DNA from: Planctomycetaceae bacterium
Lineage (GTDB): Bacteria; Planctomycetota; Planctomycetia; Planctomycetales; Planctomycetaceae
Length of the DNA: 36,995 bases
Reading direction: 5' to 3'
Assembly: GCA_021732845.1 (NCBI GenBank)
Contig: JAKFUF010000122.1
Location: forward strand, 1-36,995
This document shows positions 24,905 through 34,064 of the stretch, one piece after another; the stretch's first letter is position 1; every line of letters begins with the position of its first letter. The notes below the pieces were generated by a model. The model worked only from the letters and a program-made list of their open reading frames with translations. It searched no databases and was not told the DNA's origin. The position numbers and the translations under genes are program-made.

Positions 24905-26830
24905 ATGGGGCTGGTCAATCGACGTTATCCCATTGGGGCGGAAGTTTCCTCGGCGGGTGTGAGCTTTCGCGTTTGGGCGCCCAAGCACAAGCAGGTCACA
25001 GTGGTCATGGAAGCGGGCCGCGGACCGACGGAACTGGTCCTCACCCCGGAGCCTGATGGTGAAGGTTATTTTTCGGGTGTGGCGGCCAACGGCCAGGCCG
25101 GGATGCGCTATCGATTTCGGCTCGATAACGAGTCGAAGCTCTTCCCCGACCCCGCCTCGCGGTTCCAGCCCGAGGGGCCGCACGGCCCCTCGCAGGTTGT
25201 CGATCCGCACACCTACCACTGGAATGACTCGCAATGGACCGGCGCGCCCGCCGACCAGCCGCATGTCGTTTATGAAATGCACATCGGAACCTTCACCAAG
25301 GCCGGGACATGGCGGGCTGCCGAGGAACGGCTGTCGCACCTGGCGGAGTTGGGGATCACCCTGCTGGAAGTGATGCCGGTGGCTGACTTCGTCGGCCAGT
25401 TTGGCTGGGGCTACGACGGGGTGAACCACTTCGCGCCGTCACGGCTGTATGGCGTGCCCGATGATTTTCGCAGGTTTGTCGACCGCGCCCACTCGCTGAA
25501 ACTGGGGGTGATTCTCGATGTCGTCTACAACCACTTTGGTCCGGATGGCAATTATCTGGCTGAATTCAGTGAGACCTACACCACCGACAAGCATCTGAAC
25601 GACTGGGGCAAGGGGATCAACTTTGACGACCGCGCGTCCCAGCCGGTGCGCGAGTTCGCAGTGTCCAACGCCGCCTACTGGATCGATGAATTTCACCTGG
25701 ATGGGTTGCGACTGGACGCCACCCAGGACATTCATGACGAAACCACGCCGCATATTCTGGCGGAGATCACGGCCAAAGTCCGGACGACGGCAGGCAAGCG
25801 GTCGACGTTTGTGGTCGCGGAGAATGAGCCTCAGGAAGTGTGCCATGTCATGCCGCTTGAATCCGGCGGTTATGGGATGGACGCCCTGTGGAACGACGAC
25901 CTGCATCACACCGCAATGGTTGCCCTGTCTGGGCATTCCGAGGCGTATTACACCGACTATAAAGGTACGCCCCAGGAATTCATCTCGGCATTCAAATGGG
26001 GCTATCTGTACCAGGGGCAGCGGTACAAGTGGCAGAAGAAGCGGCGCGGGACTTCGACCCGCCACACGAATCCCGCCAACTTCGTGACCTTCCTGCAAAA
26101 CCACGATCAGATCGCCAATTCCGGCGGCGGACAGCGGTGTCATCAACTGGCCGATCCCGGCACATTTCGCGCGATGACCGCGATGATGCTGCTGGCACCG
26201 GGAACACCAATGCTGTTTCAAGGTCAGGAATTTGCCGCCTCGAGCCCGTTCTTTTATTTCGCCGATCATCAGCCGGAATTGGCAAAACTGGTGGCGGAGG
26301 GGCGGCTCAAATTCCTCTCACAATTCCCCAGCCTGGCCACCGAGGGGATGCAGGACTCCGTTCCGATTCCCGCAGAGCGCGAGACCTACGAACGCTGCCA
26401 GCTTGACTGGGACGAATGCGAAACACACGCGCCGACACTTCAAATGCACCGCGACCTGTTGTGGCTCCGCCGGAAGGACCCTGTGCTATCGCGGCAATCA
26501 CGCGATTTCGATGGCGCGGTGTTGGGGGAGGAGGCCCTGCTGCTGCGATTCTTTGGTGAGGAGTCTGACCGCCTGCTCCTGGTCAACCTGGGTCGCGACC
26601 TGCCGTTGGACCCTTGCCCTGAACCACTGCTGGCCGAGCCTGGCGGAGAGGCTTGGCAGACACTGTGGTGCAGCGATGATCCCTTGTATGGGGGCTTGGG
26701 AAACCGCCCCCTCGTGCGTGACGATAACTGGTTTTTGCCTGGCCATGCCGCCGTCCTGCTGACGGCCTCGCACAAGCCCGGCAAGATCGAGACACCGACA
26801 ACTCCAGACGCGGAGACGGAGCCATCATGA
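24905..26830 (+). CDS. treZ: Malto-oligosyltrehalose trehalohydrolase
   Basis: GH13 enzyme that releases trehalose from maltooligosyl-trehalose. The 641-residue product begins with an N-terminal CBM48-type domain (about 8-100). The GH13 regions follow: I, DVVYNHFG (205-212); II, GLRLDATQ with nucleophile D271; III, VVAE with acid/base E306; IV, QNHD (H400, D401). The ATG at 24905 has AAAGGAG 8-10 nt upstream and starts the domain naturally; the frame is open back to 24842. It overlaps the next gene (ATGA), so they are translationally coupled. The partner TreY is not in the window. It could alternatively act as a GH13 isoamylase-like enzyme, but the FDDRAS/WIDEFHLDGLR context favours TreZ. Confidence 0.9.
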   Translation: MGLVNRRYPIGAEVSSAGVSFRVWAPKHKQVTVVMEAGRGPTELVLTPEPDGEGYFSGVAANGQAGMRYRFRLDNESKLFPDPASRFQPEGPHGPSQVVDPHTYHWNDSQWTGAPADQPHVVYEMHIGTFTKAGTWRAAEERLSHLAELGITLLEVMPVADFVGQFGWGYDGVNHFAPSRLYGVPDDFRRFVDRAHSLKLGVILDVVYNHFGPDGNYLAEFSETYTTDKHLNDWGKGINFDDRASQPVREFAVSNAAYWIDEFHLDGLRLDATQDIHDETTPHILAEITAKVRTTAGKRSTFVVAENEPQEVCHVMPLESGGYGMDALWNDDLHHTAMVALSGHSEAYYTDYKGTPQEFISAFKWGYLYQGQRYKWQKKRRGTSTRHTNPANFVTFLQNHDQIANSGGGQRCHQLADPGTFRAMTAMMLLAPGTPMLFQGQEFAASSPFFYFADHQPELAKLVAEGRLKFLSQFPSLATEGMQDSVPIPAERETYERCQLDWDECETHAPTLQMHRDLLWLRRKDPVLSRQSRDFDGAVLGEEALLLRFFGEESDRLLLVNLGRDLPLDPCPEPLLAEPGGEAWQTLWCSDDPLYGGLGNRPLVRDDNWFLPGHAAVLLTASHKPGKIETPTTPDAETEPS

Positions 26831-28899
26831 CCCAGCTCGTGCGGACAATTCCCTGGGAGCCCTCAGGCAACAGTGAAGATGAGTCCCTGCTGACACGTGA
26901 GTGGCTGGTGACGAATGGCCTGGGCGGGTATGCGTCGGGCACGCTGGCGTGCGTCGCCACGCGGCGGTACCACGGCCTGCTGATTGCCGCCATGCCGGCT
27001 CCTTTGGGCCGCATGATGATGCTGAACCACGTGTCGGAAATGGTGCGGCTTCCCGATGGGACGACCGCCATGATCAGCGGTGAAGAGCATTTGCGGAACG
27101 CCGAACCGAAGCGGCCGCGCCCAAACCTGCCAAGCGCGTCCTATCTGACTGAGTTCCGTCTGGAGAACGGACTGCCGGTCTGGCGCTACGATATCCGCGG
27201 GCACATCATCGAGAAGCGGCTGTTCATGCCCCGGCACCAGAACACAACGCATCTCATCTTTCGGCTGATCGAAGGCGAGGGAACGCTTCGGCTCAAACTG
27301 CTGCCCACGGTCCACTTCCGCTCGCACGACGCCCACGTCAGTTCGCCCCTGCCGTCGACATTTGAGCTGCGCTGCATTGACGACAAGTACGAACTGTCGG
27401 CCGGAGCATCGCTGCCAACGCTGCCAACGCTGCGTCTTTCCCCCTCGGGAAACCGCCAGGCGTTCACCGTCGAGCGGCGGTATCTCAAGGAGATTCTGTA
27501 CCGCATCGAAGAGAGCCGTGGCTACGACCATACGGGCGACTTGTGGAGCCCCGGCTATTTTCGGTTCGACCTTTCCAAGACCCATGAAGCGGTGCTGACC
27601 GCGTCCACGGAACCCTGGGAGACGATCTTCTCCCTTTCCAGCACCGACGCGCTGGAAGCCGAAAACATGCGCCGGGATCGGCTACTGACGGCCGCCGCGC
27701 CGGCAGCACGCGCCGGCATCGGCGGCGAACTCACGCTGGCTGCCGACCAATTCATCATCAAACCGGTTGGCCGACTGGAAGACATGGCCTTCGCCAAAGC
27801 CACGGGCGACGAGAGCCGCACGGTGATCGCCGGCTACCACTGGTTCACCGACTGGGGCCGCGACACGATGATCAGCCTGGAAGGGCTGACGCTGTCCACC
27901 GGGCGGAATGTCGAAGCCAGCTACATCCTGCGCACCTTCGCCCATTATGTCCGCGACGGTCTGATTCCCAACATGTTCCCCGAAGGCGAGAAGGAAGGCC
28001 TCTACCATACGGCTGATGCGTCGATGTGGTTCTTCCATGCTCTCGATCGCTATGTCGCCGTGACGCAGGATCTGGCCACCCTGCGAATCATTCTGCCCAA
28101 GCTGGTCGAGATCTACGACAAACACATGGCTGGGACGCTGTTCAACATCGGCGTCGATCCGGCTGACGGACTGCTCCGCCAGGGACGTGAGGGCTACCAG
28201 CTCACATGGATGGACGCCAAGATGGGGGACTGGGTGGTCACGCCCCGGCGCGGCAAGGCAGTGGAGATCAACGCCCTGTGGTACAACGCCGTCCGCCTGC
28301 TGGAACGCTGGGTGGGTCAGGAGCAGGGCAAGGGAGATGCGGCCCGTTACGCCACTCAGGCCGAGCTGATTCGGAAATCGTTCAACCAGCGGTTCTGGAA
28401 TGCCGACGAGAAGATTCTGTTTGATGTGATTGATGGCGAAAAGGGGAACGATCCGGCCTGTCGGCCGAACCAGATCTTTTCCATCGCGCTGCCCAATGCC
28501 GTGCTGGATGAACAATACTGGAAGCCAGTGCTGCATTCGGTCCGCGACCGGCTGTTGACACCTGTCGGTTTGCGGTCGCTTGCCCCGTCCGACCCGGACT
28601 ACAAGTCGACCTATCACGGTGACCTGCGGACACGCGATGCCGCCTACCACCAAGGGACCGTTTGGGGCTGGTTGATCGGTCCCATGATCGACGCGTGGCT
28701 CCGCGCCAACCCCGATGACCGGCCTGGCGCACGGAAGCTCTTGGACGGCCTCGAGGAACACCTGGACCATGCCTGCATCGGGTCGGTGAGCGAAGTTTTC
28801 GACGCGGAATCTCCTTTCACCGCCCGCGGCTGCTGTGCTCAGGCTTGGAGCGTGGCCGAGATGCTGCGCTGCTGGATCAAAACCGCGCCCGAAAAGTAG
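26827..28899 (+). CDS. Glycogen debranching enzyme (GH133 amylo-alpha-1,6-glucosidase)
   Basis: A 690-residue protein made of an N-terminal beta-sandwich (about 20-290) and an (alpha/alpha)6 catalytic domain. The start motif EWLVTNGLGGYASGTL...TRRYHGLLIAA (25-55) is characteristic of GDE_N. In the catalytic half, GYHWFTDWGRDTMISLEGL (about 336-354) and the late YHQGTVWGWLIGP are the family's active-site segments. It hydrolyses alpha-1,6 branches of glycogen or limit dextrins, feeding glucose or linear chains to the rest of the pathway. The ATG overlaps the treZ stop as ATGA. Pairing with TreZ suggests joint turnover of glycogen into trehalose and glucose, which is inference. Confidence 0.93.
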   Translation: MTQLVRTIPWEPSGNSEDESLLTREWLVTNGLGGYASGTLACVATRRYHGLLIAAMPAPLGRMMMLNHVSEMVRLPDGTTAMISGEEHLRNAEPKRPRPNLPSASYLTEFRLENGLPVWRYDIRGHIIEKRLFMPRHQNTTHLIFRLIEGEGTLRLKLLPTVHFRSHDAHVSSPLPSTFELRCIDDKYELSAGASLPTLPTLRLSPSGNRQAFTVERRYLKEILYRIEESRGYDHTGDLWSPGYFRFDLSKTHEAVLTASTEPWETIFSLSSTDALEAENMRRDRLLTAAAPAARAGIGGELTLAADQFIIKPVGRLEDMAFAKATGDESRTVIAGYHWFTDWGRDTMISLEGLTLSTGRNVEASYILRTFAHYVRDGLIPNMFPEGEKEGLYHTADASMWFFHALDRYVAVTQDLATLRIILPKLVEIYDKHMAGTLFNIGVDPADGLLRQGREGYQLTWMDAKMGDWVVTPRRGKAVEINALWYNAVRLLERWVGQEQGKGDAARYATQAELIRKSFNQRFWNADEKILFDVIDGEKGNDPACRPNQIFSIALPNAVLDEQYWKPVLHSVRDRLLTPVGLRSLAPSDPDYKSTYHGDLRTRDAAYHQGTVWGWLIGPMIDAWLRANPDDRPGARKLLDGLEEHLDHACIGSVSEVFDAESPFTARGCCAQAWSVAEMLRCWIKTAPEK

Positions 28900-29043
28900 T
28901 GTCGATTTAAGTCGAATGGCACGGTCGCTGCATTCGTATTCCTATTTGGTCGCGCATTTGGCATCATTGCGTCATGCTGAGAGGCTTCGTCGCGGTCGAG
29001 GGGGTCGCGATGGGCATCAGTCAACAGCACAGGGAGGTGCCGG

Positions 29044-29892
29044 ATGTTCTCACCACAGACCGATCTCGATCCACGGGCGCTCCAGGTTTCTGCCGGCTGC
29101 TCATTGGCGGCCTATCAGGCGGGAGCGATCTCCGATGCCCCCGGGTGGCGAGAGTTGAATCTGGAACTGGTGGGGCAGCCGTTCGAGCACCCCGACAAAA
29201 AGCTGCGTGGATTCGTGGCTCAGAACGACCGCCACGTGGTGGTGAGCTTTCGGGGCACGATAGCCACCGAGATTGTGAACTGGAAGCGGAATATCGATCT
29301 TGCCCCCTATCCCACGGAACCCAATGCCGAATCCCGGGTGCATGCCGGTTTTAACGAGGCGTTCGATGCCCTTCAGAGCCAGATTCGCACGCTTCTCACT
29401 CCACTGCAAATCGGCAGCCGACAGGTGATCCTCACCGGACACAGTCTGGGCGCGGCGATGGCGGTCATCGCCGGCTTCCGGCTGCACGACCTGCTGAAAT
29501 CACCGGAGGTGTTTACATTCGGCCAGCCGATGGTCGGCAACGAAATGTTCAGCCGGATCTATCCGGCATCGCTCTATCGCTTCGTCAACGACAAGGATCC
29601 CGTGCCCTTGGTTCCCGAAGTCCGTGGCTACCGGCACTTCGGCCGGCTGATTCATTTCGACAGCCGCGGCCGGATCATGTCCACCACCGGCCTGGCCCTG
29701 CAACTGCAAACCGCACTGCAGGTCGTGGCTCAACTCAAGGAACTGCGGAAGAGAACGGGCGATGGAAAAAGCCTCGCAGACCTGGCCCGCGAACGCACCA
29801 GCCAGGTCGTCATCGAAGCGGTGGGTGACCACAGCATGAGTGGCTACCAGACGCTGATCGCGAAGAATTTTCCGCTGTTGAACGTACCTTGA
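29044..29892 (+). CDS. Class 3 lipase family protein
   Basis: A 282-residue alpha/beta-hydrolase of the lipase class 3 (fungal-type triacylglycerol lipase) family. The catalytic Ser is S134 in TGHSLGAAMA, the Asp is probably D185 in NDKDPVP and the His is H198 in YRHFG. The family marker FRGT (69-72) forms the oxyanion-side strand. No signal peptide is visible, so it may act inside the cell or be non-classically exported. A GGGAGG (29032-29037) lies six nt upstream of the ATG. It follows the debranching gene after 144 nt. Its end is followed by a long AT-rich inverted repeat. Confidence 0.92.
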   Translation: MFSPQTDLDPRALQVSAGCSLAAYQAGAISDAPGWRELNLELVGQPFEHPDKKLRGFVAQNDRHVVVSFRGTIATEIVNWKRNIDLAPYPTEPNAESRVHAGFNEAFDALQSQIRTLLTPLQIGSRQVILTGHSLGAAMAVIAGFRLHDLLKSPEVFTFGQPMVGNEMFSRIYPASLYRFVNDKDPVPLVPEVRGYRHFGRLIHFDSRGRIMSTTGLALQLQTALQVVAQLKELRKRTGDGKSLADLARERTSQVVIEAVGDHSMSGYQTLIAKNFPLLNVP

Positions 29893-29897
29893 GAGGG

Positions 29898-30014
29898 GTT
29901 TTCGATTTATGATTTTCGATTGAGAGGAGGGGCGAAAGTCATCGAGCAAGCCCAGCCCCGGCTCAATTGAAGATTGACGCGAAAAAACCAATCGAAAATC
30001 AAAAATCGAAAATC
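29898..30014. terminator. AT-rich inverted repeat between convergent genes
   Basis: The arms 29898-29922 and 29989-30014 are near-perfect reverse complements (only a small mismatch or indel), built from repeated GATTTTCGATT units. The loop is 66 nt. It fills the gap between the lipase (+) and the GH2-like gene (-), so it probably terminates transcription from both sides. It also resembles a dispersed noncoding repeat (AAAATCGAAAATC type). Confidence 0.6.
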
Positions 30015-30473
30015 CTATCCCCGAATTTCGAGAGCCACGGGTGCGTAGAGGCCCGTCGGGGCGATTGATGTTTCTCCGTATCCCGACAACTCTAATTCCA
30101 CGACCAACCGGTTGGACTTCTTGAGCTTGAACGTCACGGCAAACCGCTGCGGCGAATCTGAGGAGGTCAGCGTTCCCAGCGATTCGCCATTGAGTTCTGC
30201 CGTGCCAGCGCTGCCGACTCCGTCGAACACGAGGTCCACCCATTCCTTCTCAGTGAGCTGGGCGGGGAACTGAAACTGGCGTTCGAACCGCACGCGGCCT
30301 CCGACTCCGGGCAGTTGTGCCGCGGCGTCACCCGGCATTTTGACGGTGATTGATTCGGGCGAATTCCATGGAACGCGGCATTCCCACGGACCGCGCAGGT
30401 GAATCCGGTGAACATCCATGGCATGCACAATAGGAGTCGAACGAAGGAGGGGTTGAACACCTGATCGCCGCAT
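30015..30473 (-). CDS. Small GH2-like beta-sandwich (sugar-binding-like) protein
   Basis: About 152 residues, last gene of the exporter operon. The pattern LRGPWECRVPW, then RFERQFQFPAQL, then WVDLVFDGVGSAGTAELNGESLGTL resembles the N-terminal jelly-roll of glycoside hydrolase family 2. There that fold carries the 'L-x-G-x-W' start and the AELNGxxLG loop. No catalytic barrel is present, so it could only bind or scaffold. The start overlaps the ABC gene stop as TGATG (ATG 30473), which argues for coupling; ATG 30419 (MDVHRIHL) fits the domain start equally well. It ends at an inverted repeat. Confidence 0.6.
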   Translation of the reverse strand: MRRSGVQPLLRSTPIVHAMDVHRIHLRGPWECRVPWNSPESITVKMPGDAAAQLPGVGGRVRFERQFQFPAQLTEKEWVDLVFDGVGSAGTAELNGESLGTLTSSDSPQRFAVTFKLKKSNRLVVELELSGYGETSIAPTGLYAPVALEIRG

Positions 30474-32752
30474 CAAGCCAGTTGCTTTCTGAACCGCGCG
30501 AGGCTCAGTGTCAGAATGACCGTGCAGCAAATCGTGAGTCCGACGATGTGCGGAACCAGATCAATAAAATCCGCGCCACGCAGCACCAGGCCGCGGAGAA
30601 TCTCGAGAAAATAGGTGACGGGGATGGCGAAGCCGACCATGTAGATGGGCCATGGCATCTCCGCCCGGGGAAACATAAACCCCGACAAAAGGACCGATGG
30701 CAGCATGATCAGGAAGGCGAACTGCATCGCTTGCAACTGGGTCTTCGCCAAGGTCGAGACCAGCAGACCCAGTCCCAGGGCACACACCAAAAACAGGGCC
30801 GACAATCCGAGCAACAATGGAAGGCTGCCAACGATGGGCACGCCGAAGACATACACCATGACCAGCAGCACGATCAGTGTTTCAAACATCCCCACGATGG
30901 CATAGGGGATCAGCTTGCCCAACAACAGCCCCGCACTGCCCACCGGCGTGACGAACAGTTGCTCCAGCGTTCCCAATTCCCGTTCGCGGACAATGGCGAA
31001 CGACGTGAGAAAGAGGGTCACAAGCTGCAGAATGATCCCCACCAGGCCGGGGACGAAGAAATGCGAGCTTTCCAGGGCGGGGTTGTAGAGCAGGCGTGAG
31101 CGAATCTCAACCGGCAGCGCTGCCTGGCCAATCGCGTTGCGGGCCGGCACGCGGGGGAGGCTGTCCGCCAGACCCTTGGCGATGCCTATGGACAGGTTGA
31201 GCCCCAGCAAGTTTGCCGATTGCAGCGCGGTGGTCGCGACCTGGGAATCGCTGCCGTCGATCAGCACCTGCACTTCCGCCTGCTGCCCCTGCAGGAGCTG
31301 GTCGGTGTAGTTGGCGGGAATGGTGATGCCAACCTTGGCGTTTCCCGATGTCAGCGAACGGCGAAACTCCTCTTCGGACAAGGCCCGGCCAGTCACGGAA
31401 AATGTCCGCGTGTTGCCAAAGGCCTCCACCAGTTCCAGGCTCGGCCGCCGGCCATCGAGGTTGTACACCACCGTGGGGATATGCTCGATCTGGGTGTCGA
31501 TGGCGAAGCCAAAAATCATCGTTTGGAGCACCGGCACCACGAACATGAAGATCAGCGTCGAGGGTTCGCGGCGGATGTGCGAAAACTCCTTGAGCAGGAT
31601 CGCCAGCAGGCCAGTGCTCCAGGTGGATTTTTGGGTCCGCGGATCACCTGCGTCACCGGCACGCCGCGTCTGGCGTTGTTGAGAGTCGGGGAGAGAGACC
31701 ACTGGCTCCGGAGCGACGGGTGGATCAACGTCTTGATGCCCGGGAACGACAGGATGGACATTTTCGGCCCCCTTCAATTCCGCGGCACGGCTGAGCGTGA
31801 CGAACACATCTTCCAACGTGGGTTCGATCGGACGGATCGCGACTGCTTCCGCTGTCAGGCCGATTTTCTCAATCATCTCCGGTTCGGCCAAGGTGTCATC
31901 CACGAGGACATGGATCGCCTGACCAAACAAAGTGGCATCACGGACACCGGCAAGATGCCGCAGTTGCGACAGGCTTTCGGCGGGGTGCGGCACCTCCACC
32001 TCCCATCGCCGCGTCCCGGGCGGGGTGACCGCGGGGAGTCGCTTCAGTACTTCAGGCTTGCCGCACACGATCAGCCGCGACATGTAGATGTAGCCCACGT
32101 CCGAGCAGCGTTCGGCTTCGTCCATGTAATGCGTGGTGACGAACAGCGTGACACCGCGGCCGGCCAGATCAAACAGCAGATCCCACAGGTCGCGGCGGGC
32201 GACCGGGTCGATGCCGGCCGTCGGCTCGTCGAGAAACACGACATCCGGTTCATGGATCAACGCGCAGGCCAGCGCCAGGCGTTGCTTCCACCCGCCAGAC
32301 AAGGTGCCGGCAAGCTGGTCCAGCCGGTCGCTGATCGATGTCAGTTCCTGGACTTCCTTCGAGCGTCTGGCGAGGCGTTCGGGGTCCAGGCCATAGATCC
32401 GCCCATAGAATTCGAGGTTTTCACGGACACTCAAGTCGGCATAGAGGCTGAACTTTTGCGACATGTAGCCGATGCGGCGTTTGACCGCTTCGGGGTCGCG
32501 GCGGACATCGTAGCCCAGGACGCTGGCTGAGCCACCGGTCGGTTCGAGAACGCCGCACAGCATGCGGATGATGGTCGATTTGCCGCTGCCGTTGGGGCCA
32601 AGGAGGCCAAAGATCGAACCCCGCGCGACGTTGAACGAGACATCCTCCACGGCCACAAGTTTGCCGAAATGCCGCGACAACTGCCGCACCGAAATGACCG
32701 GTGAACCCGCTGGCCGCGGCGACACGATGGCGTTTTCCGGCGGAGGGTTCAT
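30473..32752 (-). CDS. ABC-2 exporter, ATPase and permease fused
   Basis: A 759-residue ABC exporter with the nucleotide-binding domain and the ABC-2 permease in one chain. The ATPase has Walker A GPNGSGKST (52-60), the LSGGWKQR signature, Walker B VVFLDEP and the H-loop TTHYMDE. After a linker (about 330-385, charged and Pro-rich), the permease starts with LLKEFSHIRREPSTLIFMFVVPVLQ and has a large extracellular loop before the last five membrane segments. It corresponds to a YbhF-YbhS/R system with the parts fused. The ATG at 32752 overlaps the HlyD stop (ATGA). Substrates of this group include drugs and lipids; nothing here decides which. Confidence 0.93.
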   Translation of the reverse strand: MNPPPENAIVSPRPAGSPVISVRQLSRHFGKLVAVEDVSFNVARGSIFGLLGPNGSGKSTIIRMLCGVLEPTGGSASVLGYDVRRDPEAVKRRIGYMSQKFSLYADLSVRENLEFYGRIYGLDPERLARRSKEVQELTSISDRLDQLAGTLSGGWKQRLALACALIHEPDVVFLDEPTAGIDPVARRDLWDLLFDLAGRGVTLFVTTHYMDEAERCSDVGYIYMSRLIVCGKPEVLKRLPAVTPPGTRRWEVEVPHPAESLSQLRHLAGVRDATLFGQAIHVLVDDTLAEPEMIEKIGLTAEAVAIRPIEPTLEDVFVTLSRAAELKGAENVHPVVPGHQDVDPPVAPEPVVSLPDSQQRQTRRAGDAGDPRTQKSTWSTGLLAILLKEFSHIRREPSTLIFMFVVPVLQTMIFGFAIDTQIEHIPTVVYNLDGRRPSLELVEAFGNTRTFSVTGRALSEEEFRRSLTSGNAKVGITIPANYTDQLLQGQQAEVQVLIDGSDSQVATTALQSANLLGLNLSIGIAKGLADSLPRVPARNAIGQAALPVEIRSRLLYNPALESSHFFVPGLVGIILQLVTLFLTSFAIVRERELGTLEQLFVTPVGSAGLLLGKLIPYAIVGMFETLIVLLVMVYVFGVPIVGSLPLLLGLSALFLVCALGLGLLVSTLAKTQLQAMQFAFLIMLPSVLLSGFMFPRAEMPWPIYMVGFAIPVTYFLEILRGLVLRGADFIDLVPHIVGLTICCTVILTLSLARFRKQLA

Positions 32753-33903
32753 GGGCGTTTCCGCTCGCTTTCGGTTGTCTGGATGCGTCCGAGCCACACG
32801 TCGGCGGACATGCCGGGCCGCAGTTCCCGGCGTCCCTCGTCCAGCATGACTTTGATGCGGAACACCTGTTTGGAACGGTCTTCGGGGGTCTGCACGTTGC
32901 CGGGGGTGAATTCCGCGCGGCGGGCCACAAACGTCACTCTTCCGACAAACTCGCGACCAGGAAAACTGTCGACGGTGATTGGCACCTTGTTGCCGATCGC
33001 GATCCCCAGATGGTTTTCAGGGACATAGGCCCGAACCCAGAGTTCGTGCGAATCAATCAGGGAGACAGCGGGCGTGTTGGCTCCGACCAGATCGCCGGGT
33101 TCGATTTCCACCGCCTCAATCAATCCGTCCACCGGAGATGTGATGGTCAGCTCCGCCAGTTGCCGCTGGAGCGCCGCGACCGCTGCCTCCGCCGCCTTGA
33201 CGGCTGCACGGGCTGCCAGCTTCTCTTCCAGCCGGTAACCTTCCTTTTGGAGTTCCCAAGCCTCGTTGGCTTCCTTCTCGCGGGCCTGCGCCTCTTCGAT
33301 CTCTTCAGGGCGGGTTCCCGCTTTGAGCAAATCCAATTCAGCCTGCCGCACCTGCTGCGAAGCACTGGTGACCTTGAGTTCGCTGTTGGCCTGATCCATG
33401 TCCTCCTGGGTGGCGGCCGATTTCGTCAGCAGGCTTTCGACGCGAGCCTGTTTGATCGACGCGAGCTTCAACTGTGCGGTCGCCTGCTCCAGTGCCGCTT
33501 CTGCGGCGCGAATCTCCTGTTCGCGTGGACCGTTCCGGAGTTTTTTGAGGACGGCGGACAGTTGCTTCAAGCGTTCTTCGGCCTGGGCGACTTCCAATGG
33601 GCGAGTGCCATTTTCCAGCTTGGCCAATTCCGCCCGCCGCTGGCTCAGCACCGCCTCGGCCTGGGCCGCCTGCTCTTCCAAGTCGAACGGTTCCAAGCTG
33701 ATGAGCTTCATGCCTTTTGTCACCAACTGGCCCTCGTCAACGAACACTTCACGGACGCGGCCGCCAACCCGCGAGCCCACACGAATCTCATTCGCCTCAA
33801 TGAACCCCGAGACCTTGAGCGGTGTCGTCTGCCATTGGCTCATCGTCAGCAATGCCAGCAGGCAGACGGCGGCCACCAATCCGCCAAGGACCCTGTTCCA
33901 CAT
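32749..33903 (-). CDS. HlyD family membrane-fusion protein (YbhG-like)
   Basis: A 384-residue periplasmic adaptor for the adjacent exporter. It has an N-terminal membrane anchor (about 5-22), VSGFIEANEIRVGSRVGGRV (31-50, first half of the lipoyl domain), then a long coiled coil (about 75-240, Ala/Glu/Arg-rich). The second lipoyl half (LTITSPVDGLIEAVEIEPGDLV) and a C-terminal beta-barrel (VRAYVPENHLGIAIGNKVPI) follow. An AGGAAAGG box lies just upstream of the ATG. It is the first gene of the operon HlyD, ABC fusion, GH2-like protein. No outer-membrane TolC-like gene is in the window. Confidence 0.94.
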   Translation of the reverse strand: MWNRVLGGLVAAVCLLALLTMSQWQTTPLKVSGFIEANEIRVGSRVGGRVREVFVDEGQLVTKGMKLISLEPFDLEEQAAQAEAVLSQRRAELAKLENGTRPLEVAQAEERLKQLSAVLKKLRNGPREQEIRAAEAALEQATAQLKLASIKQARVESLLTKSAATQEDMDQANSELKVTSASQQVRQAELDLLKAGTRPEEIEEAQAREKEANEAWELQKEGYRLEEKLAARAAVKAAEAAVAALQRQLAELTITSPVDGLIEAVEIEPGDLVGANTPAVSLIDSHELWVRAYVPENHLGIAIGNKVPITVDSFPGREFVGRVTFVARRAEFTPGNVQTPEDRSKQVFRIKVMLDEGRRELRPGMSADVWLGRIQTTESERKRP

Positions 33904-34064
33904 CTCGGACGACCTTTCCTGATGACACCTTCAGGACACGCTGATTGGACTCACGACAGCATTGTGTGCCGGAGCATATCAGGGGAGGTGTGCGCAGCAC
34001 AGCGCGCGGGACCGCACAACTTCAGCCGCGTCGGAGAACACCCGGCAGTTTCCGGGGCACACCT

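Noticed and set aside
31220-32530. 436-residue plus-strand frame opposite the ABC exporter gene
   Set aside because: The minus strand carries Walker A, signature and permease motifs. The plus-strand product is Arg/Gln/His/Gly-rich with no recognisable fold.
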